A stretch of DNA of 10,675 nucleotides from an uncultured Prevotellaceae bacterium (GTDB lineage: Bacteria > Bacteroidota > Bacteroidia > Bacteroidales > Muribaculaceae), in assembly GCA_945645715.1 (NCBI GenBank), contig CALZFJ010000038.1, forward strand, positions 1 through 10,675, in the 5' to 3' direction. A program made the position numbers and the translations under genes. Below the pieces are notes generated by a model. It worked only from the letters and a program-made list of their open reading frames with translations, did not search any database and had not been told where the DNA came from. Shown one piece after another: positions 1-5,851 of the stretch (position 1 is the stretch's first letter; every line of letters starts with the position of its first letter).

Positions 1-1246
1 GGGAGAGGAAATCCCAGTTGGAGTGGAGAAGGCTTCCGGCGGTGGATTCTCTTCCGGCGGTGGGGTTGCTTCCGTGGTGGGGAGTCAGGGTGTCGTGGGG
101 GAGACGAGCGTCGGGGAGCATGCCGTTGGCGAAGGCATAGCGCAGCAGGTCGAACGGCACGCGACCGGGTGTGGTGACGAGTGTGTGTGCCTCGGCAGCA
201 GCAACGGCGGGGTCGTAGAGCGGATTGTCGGGGTGCGCGAGATATTGAGCCACGTTGGGGGCGATGAGAATGCCTTTGGCGCGGTTACCGAGAATCACGA
301 AGTTGTCGGCTTCGCGGAGCGAGGGAAGATGCCCTTCGGCTGACGGTCCCCAGCCCATCTGGTCGCTGAGGAAAGCCTCGAGTGCGTCGTAGCTGTTGAT
401 AAATGCGATTTCTTTGCCGCCGGTGGCGTTGAGCAGGGCGGTATAGTATTTGTGTGGCTCCTCTGATGGGGTGGCATTAGGGGCGATGTCGAGCTTGGGC
501 ATCACGCCATCGACGATGAGGCGCAGCCATTCGCCTATGGGGAGCGCAAGTGGTCCGGTTACGCTTTCTATCATCACATTGCGGTTAAGTTCGGCAAGGA
601 GCTGACGGGCGTCGTCTTCGCGAGGATTTTCCTTGATGATGCGTCGGGCTTCGATAGCTGCACGGCGCAAAGGCTCGCGCGCGGCAGGACGAAGGAACCA
701 GCAGTCCCAGAAAAGCCAGTAGGAGAGGTCGTAGATGCGCTGGGCCTCGCTTTCGTCGTTGAGATCGACATCGAAAGCCATTTGCAGCTCCACCGGCACA
801 GGGGCATCGTCGTATTCGGCATCGAATACCGTGAAAATCAGGTGAGCGGTGCGCTCTATGGCGGGGTCGAAGGGCGAGAGGGTGCCTTGCTCGTCGCGCG
901 ACATTTCGATAACGTACCATATCACAAAGCGCAAATCCACCTCGTTCAGCTCACTCTCGATGTAGTCGTCGGGAATGGGATATAGAGGTAGTGGAGTTCC
1001 GTAGTATTCTTTGCACACGGTGCAGAACGAACGCCACACACCGGCATCGGCTACAACGTCTTGGAAGTAGCCTACGGCGGCGAGAATCACGTCTTTGCGC
1101 ACTTGCTCCGGCTCGTTGATGAGCAGCCGCGAGTTGGTGATGAGTTTCGCCAAGCGGTTGGCGAGAATGATGTAGTATTTGTCGCTTTCAGCCACTTCGG
1201 GATAGTTGGGCTGCTTGAGCATGAAGTCTTTGATTGTAATTTCCAT
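1..1246 (-). CDS. Probable DUF3843 family protein, C-terminus cut by window edge
   Basis: The frame is open from an ATG at 1246 to the left edge, giving 415 complete codons with no stop. The protein begins MEITIKDFML and has no signal peptide or membrane segment, so it is probably cytoplasmic. It is acidic and rich in aromatic residues, with an SDKYYIILANRL segment near residues 21-32, a WLFWDCWFLRP segment near 177-187, and NPLYDP near 341-346 followed by a DLLRYAFANGMLPDARLP region. From memory this layout resembles the Bacteroidetes-specific DUF3843 proteins of about 400 residues, whose function is unknown; I could not run the profile. The closing LLHSNWDFLS suggests that little of the protein is missing. 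An 18-base direct repeat (33-45 and 51-63) encodes a short TAGRES/TAGSLL duplication near the C-terminus. The gene lies 49 bases downstream of the ABC ATPase gene on the same strand, so it may be co-transcribed with the importer. Confidence 0.72.
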   Translation of the reverse strand, partial: MEITIKDFMLKQPNYPEVAESDKYYIILANRLAKLITNSRLLINEPEQVRKDVILAAVGYFQDVVADAGVWRSFCTVCKEYYGTPLPLYPIPDDYIESELNEVDLRFVIWYVIEMSRDEQGTLSPFDPAIERTAHLIFTVFDAEYDDAPVPVELQMAFDVDLNDESEAQRIYDLSYWLFWDCWFLRPAAREPLRRAAIEARRIIKENPREDDARQLLAELNRNVMIESVTGPLALPIGEWLRLIVDGVMPKLDIAPNATPSEEPHKYYTALLNATGGKEIAFINSYDALEAFLSDQMGWGPSAEGHLPSLREADNFVILGNRAKGILIAPNVAQYLAHPDNPLYDPAVAAAEAHTLVTTPGRVPFDLLRYAFANGMLPDARLPHDTLTPHHGSNPTAGRESTAGSLLHSNWDFLS

Positions 1247-1256
1247 ATTTTTTAAA

Positions 1257-1284
1257 GGTAAGAGGTAAGGGGTAAGAGGTAAGA
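1257..1284. repeat. Heptanucleotide tandem repeat, 4 copies
   Basis: Four head-to-tail copies of GGTAAGR are present: 1257-1263, 1264-1270 (GGTAAGG), 1271-1277 and 1278-1284. A decayed fifth unit (GAGGTAGGG) follows. On the transcribed minus strand the unit reads TCTTACC. The array fills much of the 49-base gap between the ATPase stop and the DUF3843-like start, ending about 10 bases before that start codon. Copy number could therefore vary the spacing or the untranslated leader, which is inference. Confidence 0.9.
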
Positions 1285-1295
1285 GAGGTAGGGTG

Positions 1296-2306
1296 TCAGC
1301 CGCTTAGGTGGCTGGTTAGGGTGGCTAACATTTGTGCCACTGAGGTGGCTTGGGTGCCGCTCACTGTGATGCAGGTGGGAGAGGTGGCGGTGATTGTTGC
1401 CATGGCTGCTGTGTGGGGGGCATCAGGCTCGTCGGGGACGATGGTGATGCCGTTGCGGCTGAGTGCGTTGCGCAGCCAGTAGCTGAGAGTGTGGTCGGTG
1501 CAGTGTAGCTTCACAGCGCCTCGGGTGGGTACGGCTACTTCGTAGTCGCCTTTGAGCATATTGAATTTCACTTTTTCGCTTGCAAACATCTGCTGCATAG
1601 CCCCCGACAGCACCACATCTTCGGTAACGCCGCACAGAAGCGAGCGATTGCCGGTTACTACCCATAGCTCGTCGGCAAGCAGCAGTGTCTGCGACACATC
1701 GTGGGTGGAGAGCAGAATGGCTTTGCCGGTGGTGTGGGCAAGACGGCTGAGGAGCTGCAGTGTGTCGATGCGGCTTGCAACATCGAGGAACGCTGTAGGC
1801 TCGTCGAGAATGATGAGGGGCGTTTCTTGTGCAAGAGCTTTTGCAATCATCACCTTCTGCCGCTCGCCATCGCTAAGTTCGGCAACAAAGGCATCGGTCT
1901 TGTGCGCAATGGCTACGCTCTCGATGGCTTGTTGCACCACACGGCGGTCGTGGCTGGAGAGACGGCCGAGGAAGCCTGTGTGAGGCTGGCGACCAAGCGA
2001 CACGAGTTCGCGCACGGTGAGACCCCCCGCCATGGTGCGGTCGGTGAACACCATTGAGAGCAGCCGCGACAGCTCACGGCGAGAGATGCCGGAAATGTCG
2101 CGTCCGTCGAGCATCACACTGCCCTCGATTGGTGGCTGGGAGCCGGCAATGGTGCGGAGCAGGGTGGATTTGCCTATTCCGTTCTGCCCGAGCAGTGCGG
2201 TGAGGCAGCCACGGTGGAGTTCCACATTGATGTGGCTCATTACCGTGGAGGCTGAGCTGCCATGGCGGTAGCCTGTGGATAGATTATGGGTGGTGAGGAT
2301 AGGCAT
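1296..2306 (-). CDS. Iron-complex (FecE/BtuD-like) ABC transporter ATP-binding protein
   Basis: This 336-residue cytoplasmic ATPase would power import of a metal-chelate ligand through the neighbouring permease. Visible motifs are Walker A GQNGIGKST (residues 40-48), the signature LSDGE (144-148), Walker B LIILDEPTAFLD (164-175) with catalytic Glu169, and the switch His202 in LSTHD. At the Q-loop, where most family members have Gln, the sequence reads MVFTDR with Thr88. The core ends near residue 250. About 85 further residues form a C-terminal extension with an HTLSYWLRNALSRNGI stretch, longer than a typical FecE of about 255 residues. The ATG start is 4 bases after the permease stop, which implies translational coupling. 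The ligand cannot be told from the ATPase; siderophore, haem and cobalamin are all possible. Confidence 0.93.
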   Translation of the reverse strand: MPILTTHNLSTGYRHGSSASTVMSHINVELHRGCLTALLGQNGIGKSTLLRTIAGSQPPIEGSVMLDGRDISGISRRELSRLLSMVFTDRTMAGGLTVRELVSLGRQPHTGFLGRLSSHDRRVVQQAIESVAIAHKTDAFVAELSDGERQKVMIAKALAQETPLIILDEPTAFLDVASRIDTLQLLSRLAHTTGKAILLSTHDVSQTLLLADELWVVTGNRSLLCGVTEDVVLSGAMQQMFASEKVKFNMLKGDYEVAVPTRGAVKLHCTDHTLSYWLRNALSRNGITIVPDEPDAPHTAAMATITATSPTCITVSGTQATSVAQMLATLTSHLSG

Positions 2307-2310
2307 AGGG

Positions 2311-3402
2311 TCAGTTGAAATAGAAAATGCGTTTGCGATTGAGAATTATGTAGATGATTATCGGAACGCCGATAACCGGGGTGATTGCGTTGATGGGCAT
2401 TACGCCCACCGAAGTGGGCAGCACGCTGATGAAGGTGCAGAGCAGGGCAATGTCGATTCCGGCGAGAATGGTGGCTGGAATGAGTCGGTTGTGGTTGCTT
2501 GTGCGCAGTAGCAGTCGGGCAATGTGAGGCACAATCAGCCCTATGAAGCCTATGGGGCCGCAGAAGGCGGTGACTACGGCAGTGAGCACGCCTGTGATTA
2601 CGAGCAGCTCATTGCGCACGCGGCGAATGTTTACGCCAAGGTTTCCGGCATAGCGTGAGCCGAGGAGCATGGCATTGAGCGGCTTCACAAGCAGCATGGT
2701 GGAGATGAGAGCCAGAAGCACGGGGATAGCCATGATAGGCAGCTGCTGCAATGTGACGCCGGAGAAGTTGCCAAGTCCCCAAATCACATAGCTGTGCACT
2801 CCGGCTTCGGTGGAGAAGAAATTGAGGAAAGATATGGCGCTCGAGGCGAGATAGCTCACCATAATGCCGATGATGAGCAGCATGGTGGCACTTTTCACAA
2901 ACATGGAGAACATAAGCAGAGCCAAAAGCACCAAGGCAGCACCGAGCATGGCTCCAAGCAGAATGCTCACATATCCGCCGAGCGTGGTGCCGAACACCGT
3001 GCCTATGCTACCGCCGAATGCGAGCATCACAATGGCTACGCCAAGACCCGAACCGGTGGAAACACCAAGAATCGACGGGTCGGCGAGAGGGTTGGCGAAA
3101 ACCGTCTGCAACAGCAGTCCGCTCACGGCGAGTGCGGCTCCGGCGAGTGCGGCGGTGGCAATCATGGGCAGTCGCGTCTCGGTGACTATCACCTGCCAGG
3201 CATAGTTGTCGCTGACTTTGCCTGAGAGAATACTCAGGACCTCCATGGGCGGAATCTCCACAGCACCTATGAGCAGATTGGCAACGGCAAGAAGCAGCAT
3301 CACAGCCACAAGCAGCCACATCATCACCGCAAACCGGCGTGATGAGCCATTGCCTTGAAGGGCTGGAGATGCTGTCGATGAGGTAGTCATTGCTTTAGTC
3401 AT
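2311..3402 (-). CDS. FecCD-family ABC transporter permease
   Basis: This 363-residue inner-membrane protein would form the homodimeric channel of a type II importer of the BtuC/FecCD/FhuB family. A short polar N-terminus (about 1-23) leads into the first membrane helix (about 24-46). The family hallmark ETRLPMIATAALAGAAL (75-91) is followed by the NPLADPSILG motif (104-113). The GPIGFIGLIVPHIARLL motif, which faces the ATPase, lies near residue 285. The hydrophobic profile suggests about 10 helices, and the length is normal for the family. The ATG at 3402 overlaps the end of the substrate-binding-protein gene by 8 bases (ATGACTAA); a second in-frame ATG at 3390 is possible. The ATPase follows 4 bases after the stop, so all three are one operon. 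The family is certain; the substrate is not. Confidence 0.95.
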   Translation of the reverse strand: MTKAMTTSSTASPALQGNGSSRRFAVMMWLLVAVMLLLAVANLLIGAVEIPPMEVLSILSGKVSDNYAWQVIVTETRLPMIATAALAGAALAVSGLLLQTVFANPLADPSILGVSTGSGLGVAIVMLAFGGSIGTVFGTTLGGYVSILLGAMLGAALVLLALLMFSMFVKSATMLLIIGIMVSYLASSAISFLNFFSTEAGVHSYVIWGLGNFSGVTLQQLPIMAIPVLLALISTMLLVKPLNAMLLGSRYAGNLGVNIRRVRNELLVITGVLTAVVTAFCGPIGFIGLIVPHIARLLLRTSNHNRLIPATILAGIDIALLCTFISVLPTSVGVMPINAITPVIGVPIIIYIILNRKRIFYFN

Positions 3403-4639
3403 TGCTTAGAGGTTGGTAATATCGCGGCATATAATCGGGAAGCAGTTCGGGGTGGAAGATTGCCACGAAGTCGCGCAGAAGCACTTGGGGGTGGAAAGGG
3501 AAATCGGTGAAAAGCGACGTCTCGGAAGTGACGCACTGATACACGCCGCGATGGCTGAATGCGCTGAACTTGACATTCAGCGGATTGATAGCCTCAAAAT
3601 CGCGGTAGGAGAGGCGACGGTCGGGCTTGATAAGCCAGAAGTCGGCATCTTGGGCGCGGGCAAGCACTTGCGAGAAGTCGAGCGAAAGCGAACCGCTGTT
3701 GGTGTCGTCGCTCCAGGGATATGACGCTCCGGCATCGGTGAAAAGGTGAGCCATATAGCTGTCGCCGCCGGGCACAAACCACACGCCCGAGGTGATCATC
3801 TCTGAAATCACCTTGGGGCGATGCTCCACTGTGGCAGTGAGGGCGGTGAGGGCAGAGTATTCGTCGGCAGTGGCTTGGAAAATGCTGTCGGCTTTCTCGC
3901 GGCAGCAAAGCAGCTCGCCGAAGAGCTTAATCCACTCGGCACGACCGAGCGGGGTGTGCTCCATATAGTCGGCGCACTCGATTATTGGCACGCCAAGGTT
4001 GGTGAGCACTCCGTATCCTGCATTCTGGAAAGGCGATAGAATGATGGCATCGGGCTTTAAGGCTACAAGACGCTCGATGGTGGGCGACAGGCTGTTGCCA
4101 CAATCGGCGATAGAGCCGTCGGCAAGACCGCTCTGCACCTCGGGCATGGTGTAGTATTGGGCATCGCACACGCCGCGCACGGCACTGAAGGCACCAAGCT
4201 CCTTCATCACCCCGGCATGGACCGACGAATAGACCACCGCACGCTCAATGGGCACGCGCACCACGGTGCCGTCGGGAAGTCCCTCGGGGAGAGGCAGCTC
4301 CTCGCGGCCAGCTGCAGCAACGGCTTCGGCTTTGTTTTGGCTTTGTTTTGGGGCCGCATCGGCAGCAGCTTTGTTTTGGCTTTGGGCAACGTTGGCTTCT
4401 GCTTTGGTGGGGTTTTGGGCAGCATTGGCGTAGCGGGGCACGAGTATGTAGGTGTGCAGCACCTCGCCCTTGCGCCACGGATTGGCAACCTCCACAATGG
4501 TGTAGCCATCGCAGCGGGTGATGGTGACGCCGCGAGCCTCAGCCATACCCGTCGTGGCATCGGAGGCATCGCTTCTGCCACACGCCACCAGCATCAGAGT
4601 TGCCAGAAGCGCCATTGCAATATTTGCAAAAAATCTCAT
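3395..4639 (-). CDS. Iron-complex ABC transporter substrate-binding lipoprotein with repeat insert
   Basis: This 414-residue periplasmic binding protein of the TroA/BtuF/FecB class (Peripla_BP_2) would capture the ligand and deliver it to the permease. I chose the ATG at 4639 because it opens directly into a lipoprotein signal, MRFFANIAMALLATLMLVAC, with Cys20 as the lipidated residue. An upstream in-frame TTG at 4669 would only add ten residues ahead of the signal. The binding fold begins near residue 134 (AVVYSSVHAGVMKELGA) and continues through LKPDAIIL, GVPIIECADYMEHTPLGRAEWIKLFGELL and the C-terminal lobe. Between residues about 75 and 112 is an Ala/Gln/Asn/Lys-rich insert with a 13-residue repeat (QSQNKA at 86 and 99). 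It is the first gene of the importer operon and overlaps the permease gene by 8 bases. No TonB-dependent receptor lies in the window to identify the ligand. Confidence 0.93.
   Translation of the reverse strand: MRFFANIAMALLATLMLVACGRSDASDATTGMAEARGVTITRCDGYTIVEVANPWRKGEVLHTYILVPRYANAAQNPTKAEANVAQSQNKAAADAAPKQSQNKAEAVAAAGREELPLPEGLPDGTVVRVPIERAVVYSSVHAGVMKELGAFSAVRGVCDAQYYTMPEVQSGLADGSIADCGNSLSPTIERLVALKPDAIILSPFQNAGYGVLTNLGVPIIECADYMEHTPLGRAEWIKLFGELLCCREKADSIFQATADEYSALTALTATVEHRPKVISEMITSGVWFVPGGDSYMAHLFTDAGASYPWSDDTNSGSLSLDFSQVLARAQDADFWLIKPDRRLSYRDFEAINPLNVKFSAFSHRGVYQCVTSETSLFTDFPFHPQVLLRDFVAIFHPELLPDYMPRYYQPLSND
4329..4384. repeat. In-frame 39-base-period direct repeat inside the binding-protein gene
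   Basis: A 17-base sequence starting GCTTTGTTTTGG occurs identically at 4329-4345 and 4368-4384, 39 bases apart. A further 12-base copy (GCTTTGTTTTGG) lies at 4340-4351 in another frame. The 39-base period is exactly 13 codons, so it duplicates the peptide QSQNKA plus an alanine-rich tail without shifting the frame. A degenerate third unit (QNPTKAEANVA) precedes it in the protein. Confidence 0.85.
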
Positions 4640-4666
4640 AACAATAGAAAAAATGATTCCAAAGCA

Positions 4667-4674
4667 CAAAATTA
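4667..4674 (-). promoter_or_regulatory. Putative -7 element for the importer operon
   Basis: Read on the minus strand, the octamer TAATTTTG matches the Bacteroidetes primary-sigma -7 consensus TAnnTTTG exactly. It lies 27 bases before the ATG at 4639, which would leave a short leader. The nearest TTTG that could act as the -33 element (4705-4702) is 27 bases away, longer than the usual 19-21, so the match is partial. Confidence 0.4.
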
Positions 4675-4737
4675 AGAAAAATCCACGAGATTATGTAGCA
4701 TCAAAAAGCAGAAACATAGTTGTCGCGTGGAAATTTG

Positions 4738-4758
4738 CCGAAAACCGAGGCTTTTCGG
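4738..4758. other. Small hairpin with 7-bp perfect stem
   Basis: CCGAAAA (4738-4744) pairs with TTTTCGG (4752-4758) around a 7-base loop, CCGAGGC. It shares CCG at 4738-4740 with the left arm of the longer inverted repeat, so both structures cannot form at once. It lies upstream of both predicted promoters, which fits a protein-binding dyad better than an RNA element. Confidence 0.45.
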
Positions 4759-4821
4759 AGGATTATATTGTGTGGAGAGAAAAAATGGGGGTTTTGTAGA
4801 TAGGGGTAATGAAAAAAACAC

Positions 4822-4829
4822 TAATTTTG
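4822..4829 (+). promoter_or_regulatory. Putative -7 element for the polysaccharide export operon
   Basis: TAATTTTG matches the Bacteroidetes TAnnTTTG consensus exactly and is the same octamer found facing the importer operon. An upstream TTTG at 4793-4796 is 25 bases away, longer than the usual 19-21. If this is used, transcription would begin near 4836, inside or beside the right arm of the inverted repeat, leaving a leader of about 180 bases before the ATG at 5019. Confidence 0.4.
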
Positions 4830-4872
4830 CACGGCAAATTTTTGACTTGATTTGAATAGCGACGGCATTGTG

Positions 4873-4920
4873 CTTCGCAAAATGGGAATTTCACACCGGT
4901 GGTGTTGCCGTTTTGTGAAG
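4873..4920 (+). promoter_or_regulatory. Leader hairpin upstream of the export operon
   Basis: CTTCGCAAAATGG (4873-4885) pairs with CCGTTTTGTGAAG (4908-4920) over 13 positions, two of them G-U. The 22-base loop contains the palindrome CACCGGTG (4894-4901). An alternative 6-bp pairing, ACGGCA (4862-4867) with TGCCGT (4906-4911), would exclude the long stem. No U-tract follows directly, so it is not a classical terminator. A structured leader with two states is possible but is inference. Confidence 0.45.
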
Positions 4921-5018
4921 AATTGGTATTTTGGCGCAATAATTTGCAATAAAAGTCAAAACTGAGCGTTATATGATAGAAAACTATTTTTAAAACGAAT
5001 AAAAAACAGGTTAAGTAG

Positions 5019-5825
5019 ATGAAAAATAAACTTATACTATTGCTGTTTGTAATGGCGATACTGACTTCGTGCAAGACGACGAATCAGCAGACGTTGCCTT
5101 ATTTTCAGAATATAGGTGAGGCAGCCGACGGTGTGGTGCCATCGGGTTGCGACTATGGGCTTAAAATTGTCCCCGATGATGAACTTATCATTACCGTGAA
5201 CTCGCTTGTGCCGGCTGCAACGGCACACTACAATCTCACGCTCGACAATCCTTCGTTGCGTGGGGAAATGGTGTTTTCATCTACCCCTAAGCTCCAGACT
5301 TACCTTGTGGATAAGCAGGGCTACATCAACTTCCCGGTGCTCGGCAAGCTGAAAGTGGTAGGGAAATCGACCGATGAAATAAAGGCTATGCTCGAGGAGC
5401 AGATTGGCAAGGATGTGGAAAATCCTTATGTGCGCGTGCAGCTTGCTAACTTCAAGGTGAATGTGCTTGGCGAGGTGAATCGCCCGGGTTCGTTCAGCGT
5501 GACCACTGAGCGATTCTCGGTACTCGATGCGCTTGCCAATGCCGGCGACCTCACTGAATATGGTAACCGTGCCAATGTGCTCGTGATTCGCGAGGAAGGT
5601 GGCGTGCGCCAGTATCATCGCATAAACCTCAATGATGCTGCAACACTCTCATCGCCCTACTTCTACTTGCAGCAGAACGATGTGGTGTACGTGGAACCTA
5701 ACCAGATTCGTCAGGACAACTCAAAATATAACCAGAACAACGCCTACAAGCTTTCAGTGATAAGCACCATAGTGAGCGCATGCTCGGTGGTCGCATCATT
5801 GATTATCGCATTGGCGATTAAATAA
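5019..5825 (+). CDS. Polysaccharide export outer-membrane lipoprotein (Wza/BexD/CtrA family)
   Basis: This 268-residue protein would form the outer-membrane exit channel for a capsular or exopolysaccharide. The start MKNKLILLLFVMAILTSC is a lipoprotein signal with lipobox LTSC and Cys18. The mature part begins with a polar linker. A Poly_export domain follows from about residue 46 (YGLKIVPDDELIITV) through DKQGYINFPVLGKLKVVGKS (98-117). An SLBB-type segment starts at GEVNRPGSFSV (151-161) and continues through LDALANAGDLTEYGNRANVLVIREE. The last 24 residues (about 245-268) form a hydrophobic helix, as in Wza, where the C-terminal helix crosses the outer membrane. The ATG at 5019 has a weak AGG (5008-5010) 8 bases upstream. 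It is followed after 26 bases by the co-polymerase gene, its usual partner. Confidence 0.95.
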   Translation: MKNKLILLLFVMAILTSCKTTNQQTLPYFQNIGEAADGVVPSGCDYGLKIVPDDELIITVNSLVPAATAHYNLTLDNPSLRGEMVFSSTPKLQTYLVDKQGYINFPVLGKLKVVGKSTDEIKAMLEEQIGKDVENPYVRVQLANFKVNVLGEVNRPGSFSVTTERFSVLDALANAGDLTEYGNRANVLVIREEGGVRQYHRINLNDAATLSSPYFYLQQNDVVYVEPNQIRQDNSKYNQNNAYKLSVISTIVSACSVVASLIIALAIK

Positions 5826-5851
5826 TTAATCAGAAAAAAATCGCTATTGAT

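Larger units (their letters stand above)
4731..4841. repeat. Perfect 10-base inverted repeat flanking a promoter-like octamer
   Basis: AAATTTGCCG at 4731-4740 is the exact reverse complement of CGGCAAATTT at 4832-4841. The 91 bases between them include the rightward octamer at 4822-4829, just inside the right arm. The arms do not extend beyond 10 bases on either side. This could be a paired operator, a long-range stem or, by analogy with invertible capsule promoters in Bacteroides, a recombination site. It could also be chance. Confidence 0.5.
4640..5018. promoter_or_regulatory. Divergent intergenic region between importer and polysaccharide operons
   Basis: These 379 bases separate two divergent operons and are clearly more A+T-rich than the genes on either side. 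They contain one promoter-like octamer for each direction, a 10-base perfect inverted repeat, a 7-bp hairpin and a 13-bp hairpin, each listed separately. I see no gene of convincing composition here. I looked for a cobalamin riboswitch because of the importer and saw no candidate. The rightward gene would have a leader of about 180 bases if the octamer at 4822 is its promoter. Confidence 0.8.

Noticed and set aside
23..343. 106-codon plus-strand Gly/Val-rich ORF at the left edge
   Set aside because: It is the mirror frame of the DUF3843-like gene, including its 18-base repeat.
1552..1983. 143-codon plus-strand ORF opposite the ATPase gene
   Set aside because: The opposite strand carries all ABC ATPase motifs in order; this frame is low-complexity Ser/Arg-rich.
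4640..4669. Ten-codon N-terminal extension of the binding protein from a TTG at 4669
   Set aside because: It would place extra residues ahead of a complete lipoprotein signal, and would put the start codon inside the -7 octamer; the ATG at 4639 fits better.
4157..4675. 172-codon plus-strand ORF opposite the substrate-binding protein
   Set aside because: It mirrors a clear lipoprotein gene, has no recognisable domain, and its Gly/Phe-rich part is just the complement of the repeat insert.
4640..4760. Possible cobalamin riboswitch upstream of the importer operon
   Set aside because: I saw no B12-box-like sequence, and the predicted leader before 4639 is too short for a cobalamin aptamer.
4763..5074. 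103-codon minus-strand ORF across the divergent intergenic region
   Set aside because: It starts at TTG inside the Wza-like signal peptide and overlaps the predicted promoter and leader elements; its Phe/Ile/Ser-rich composition reflects A+T-rich DNA.
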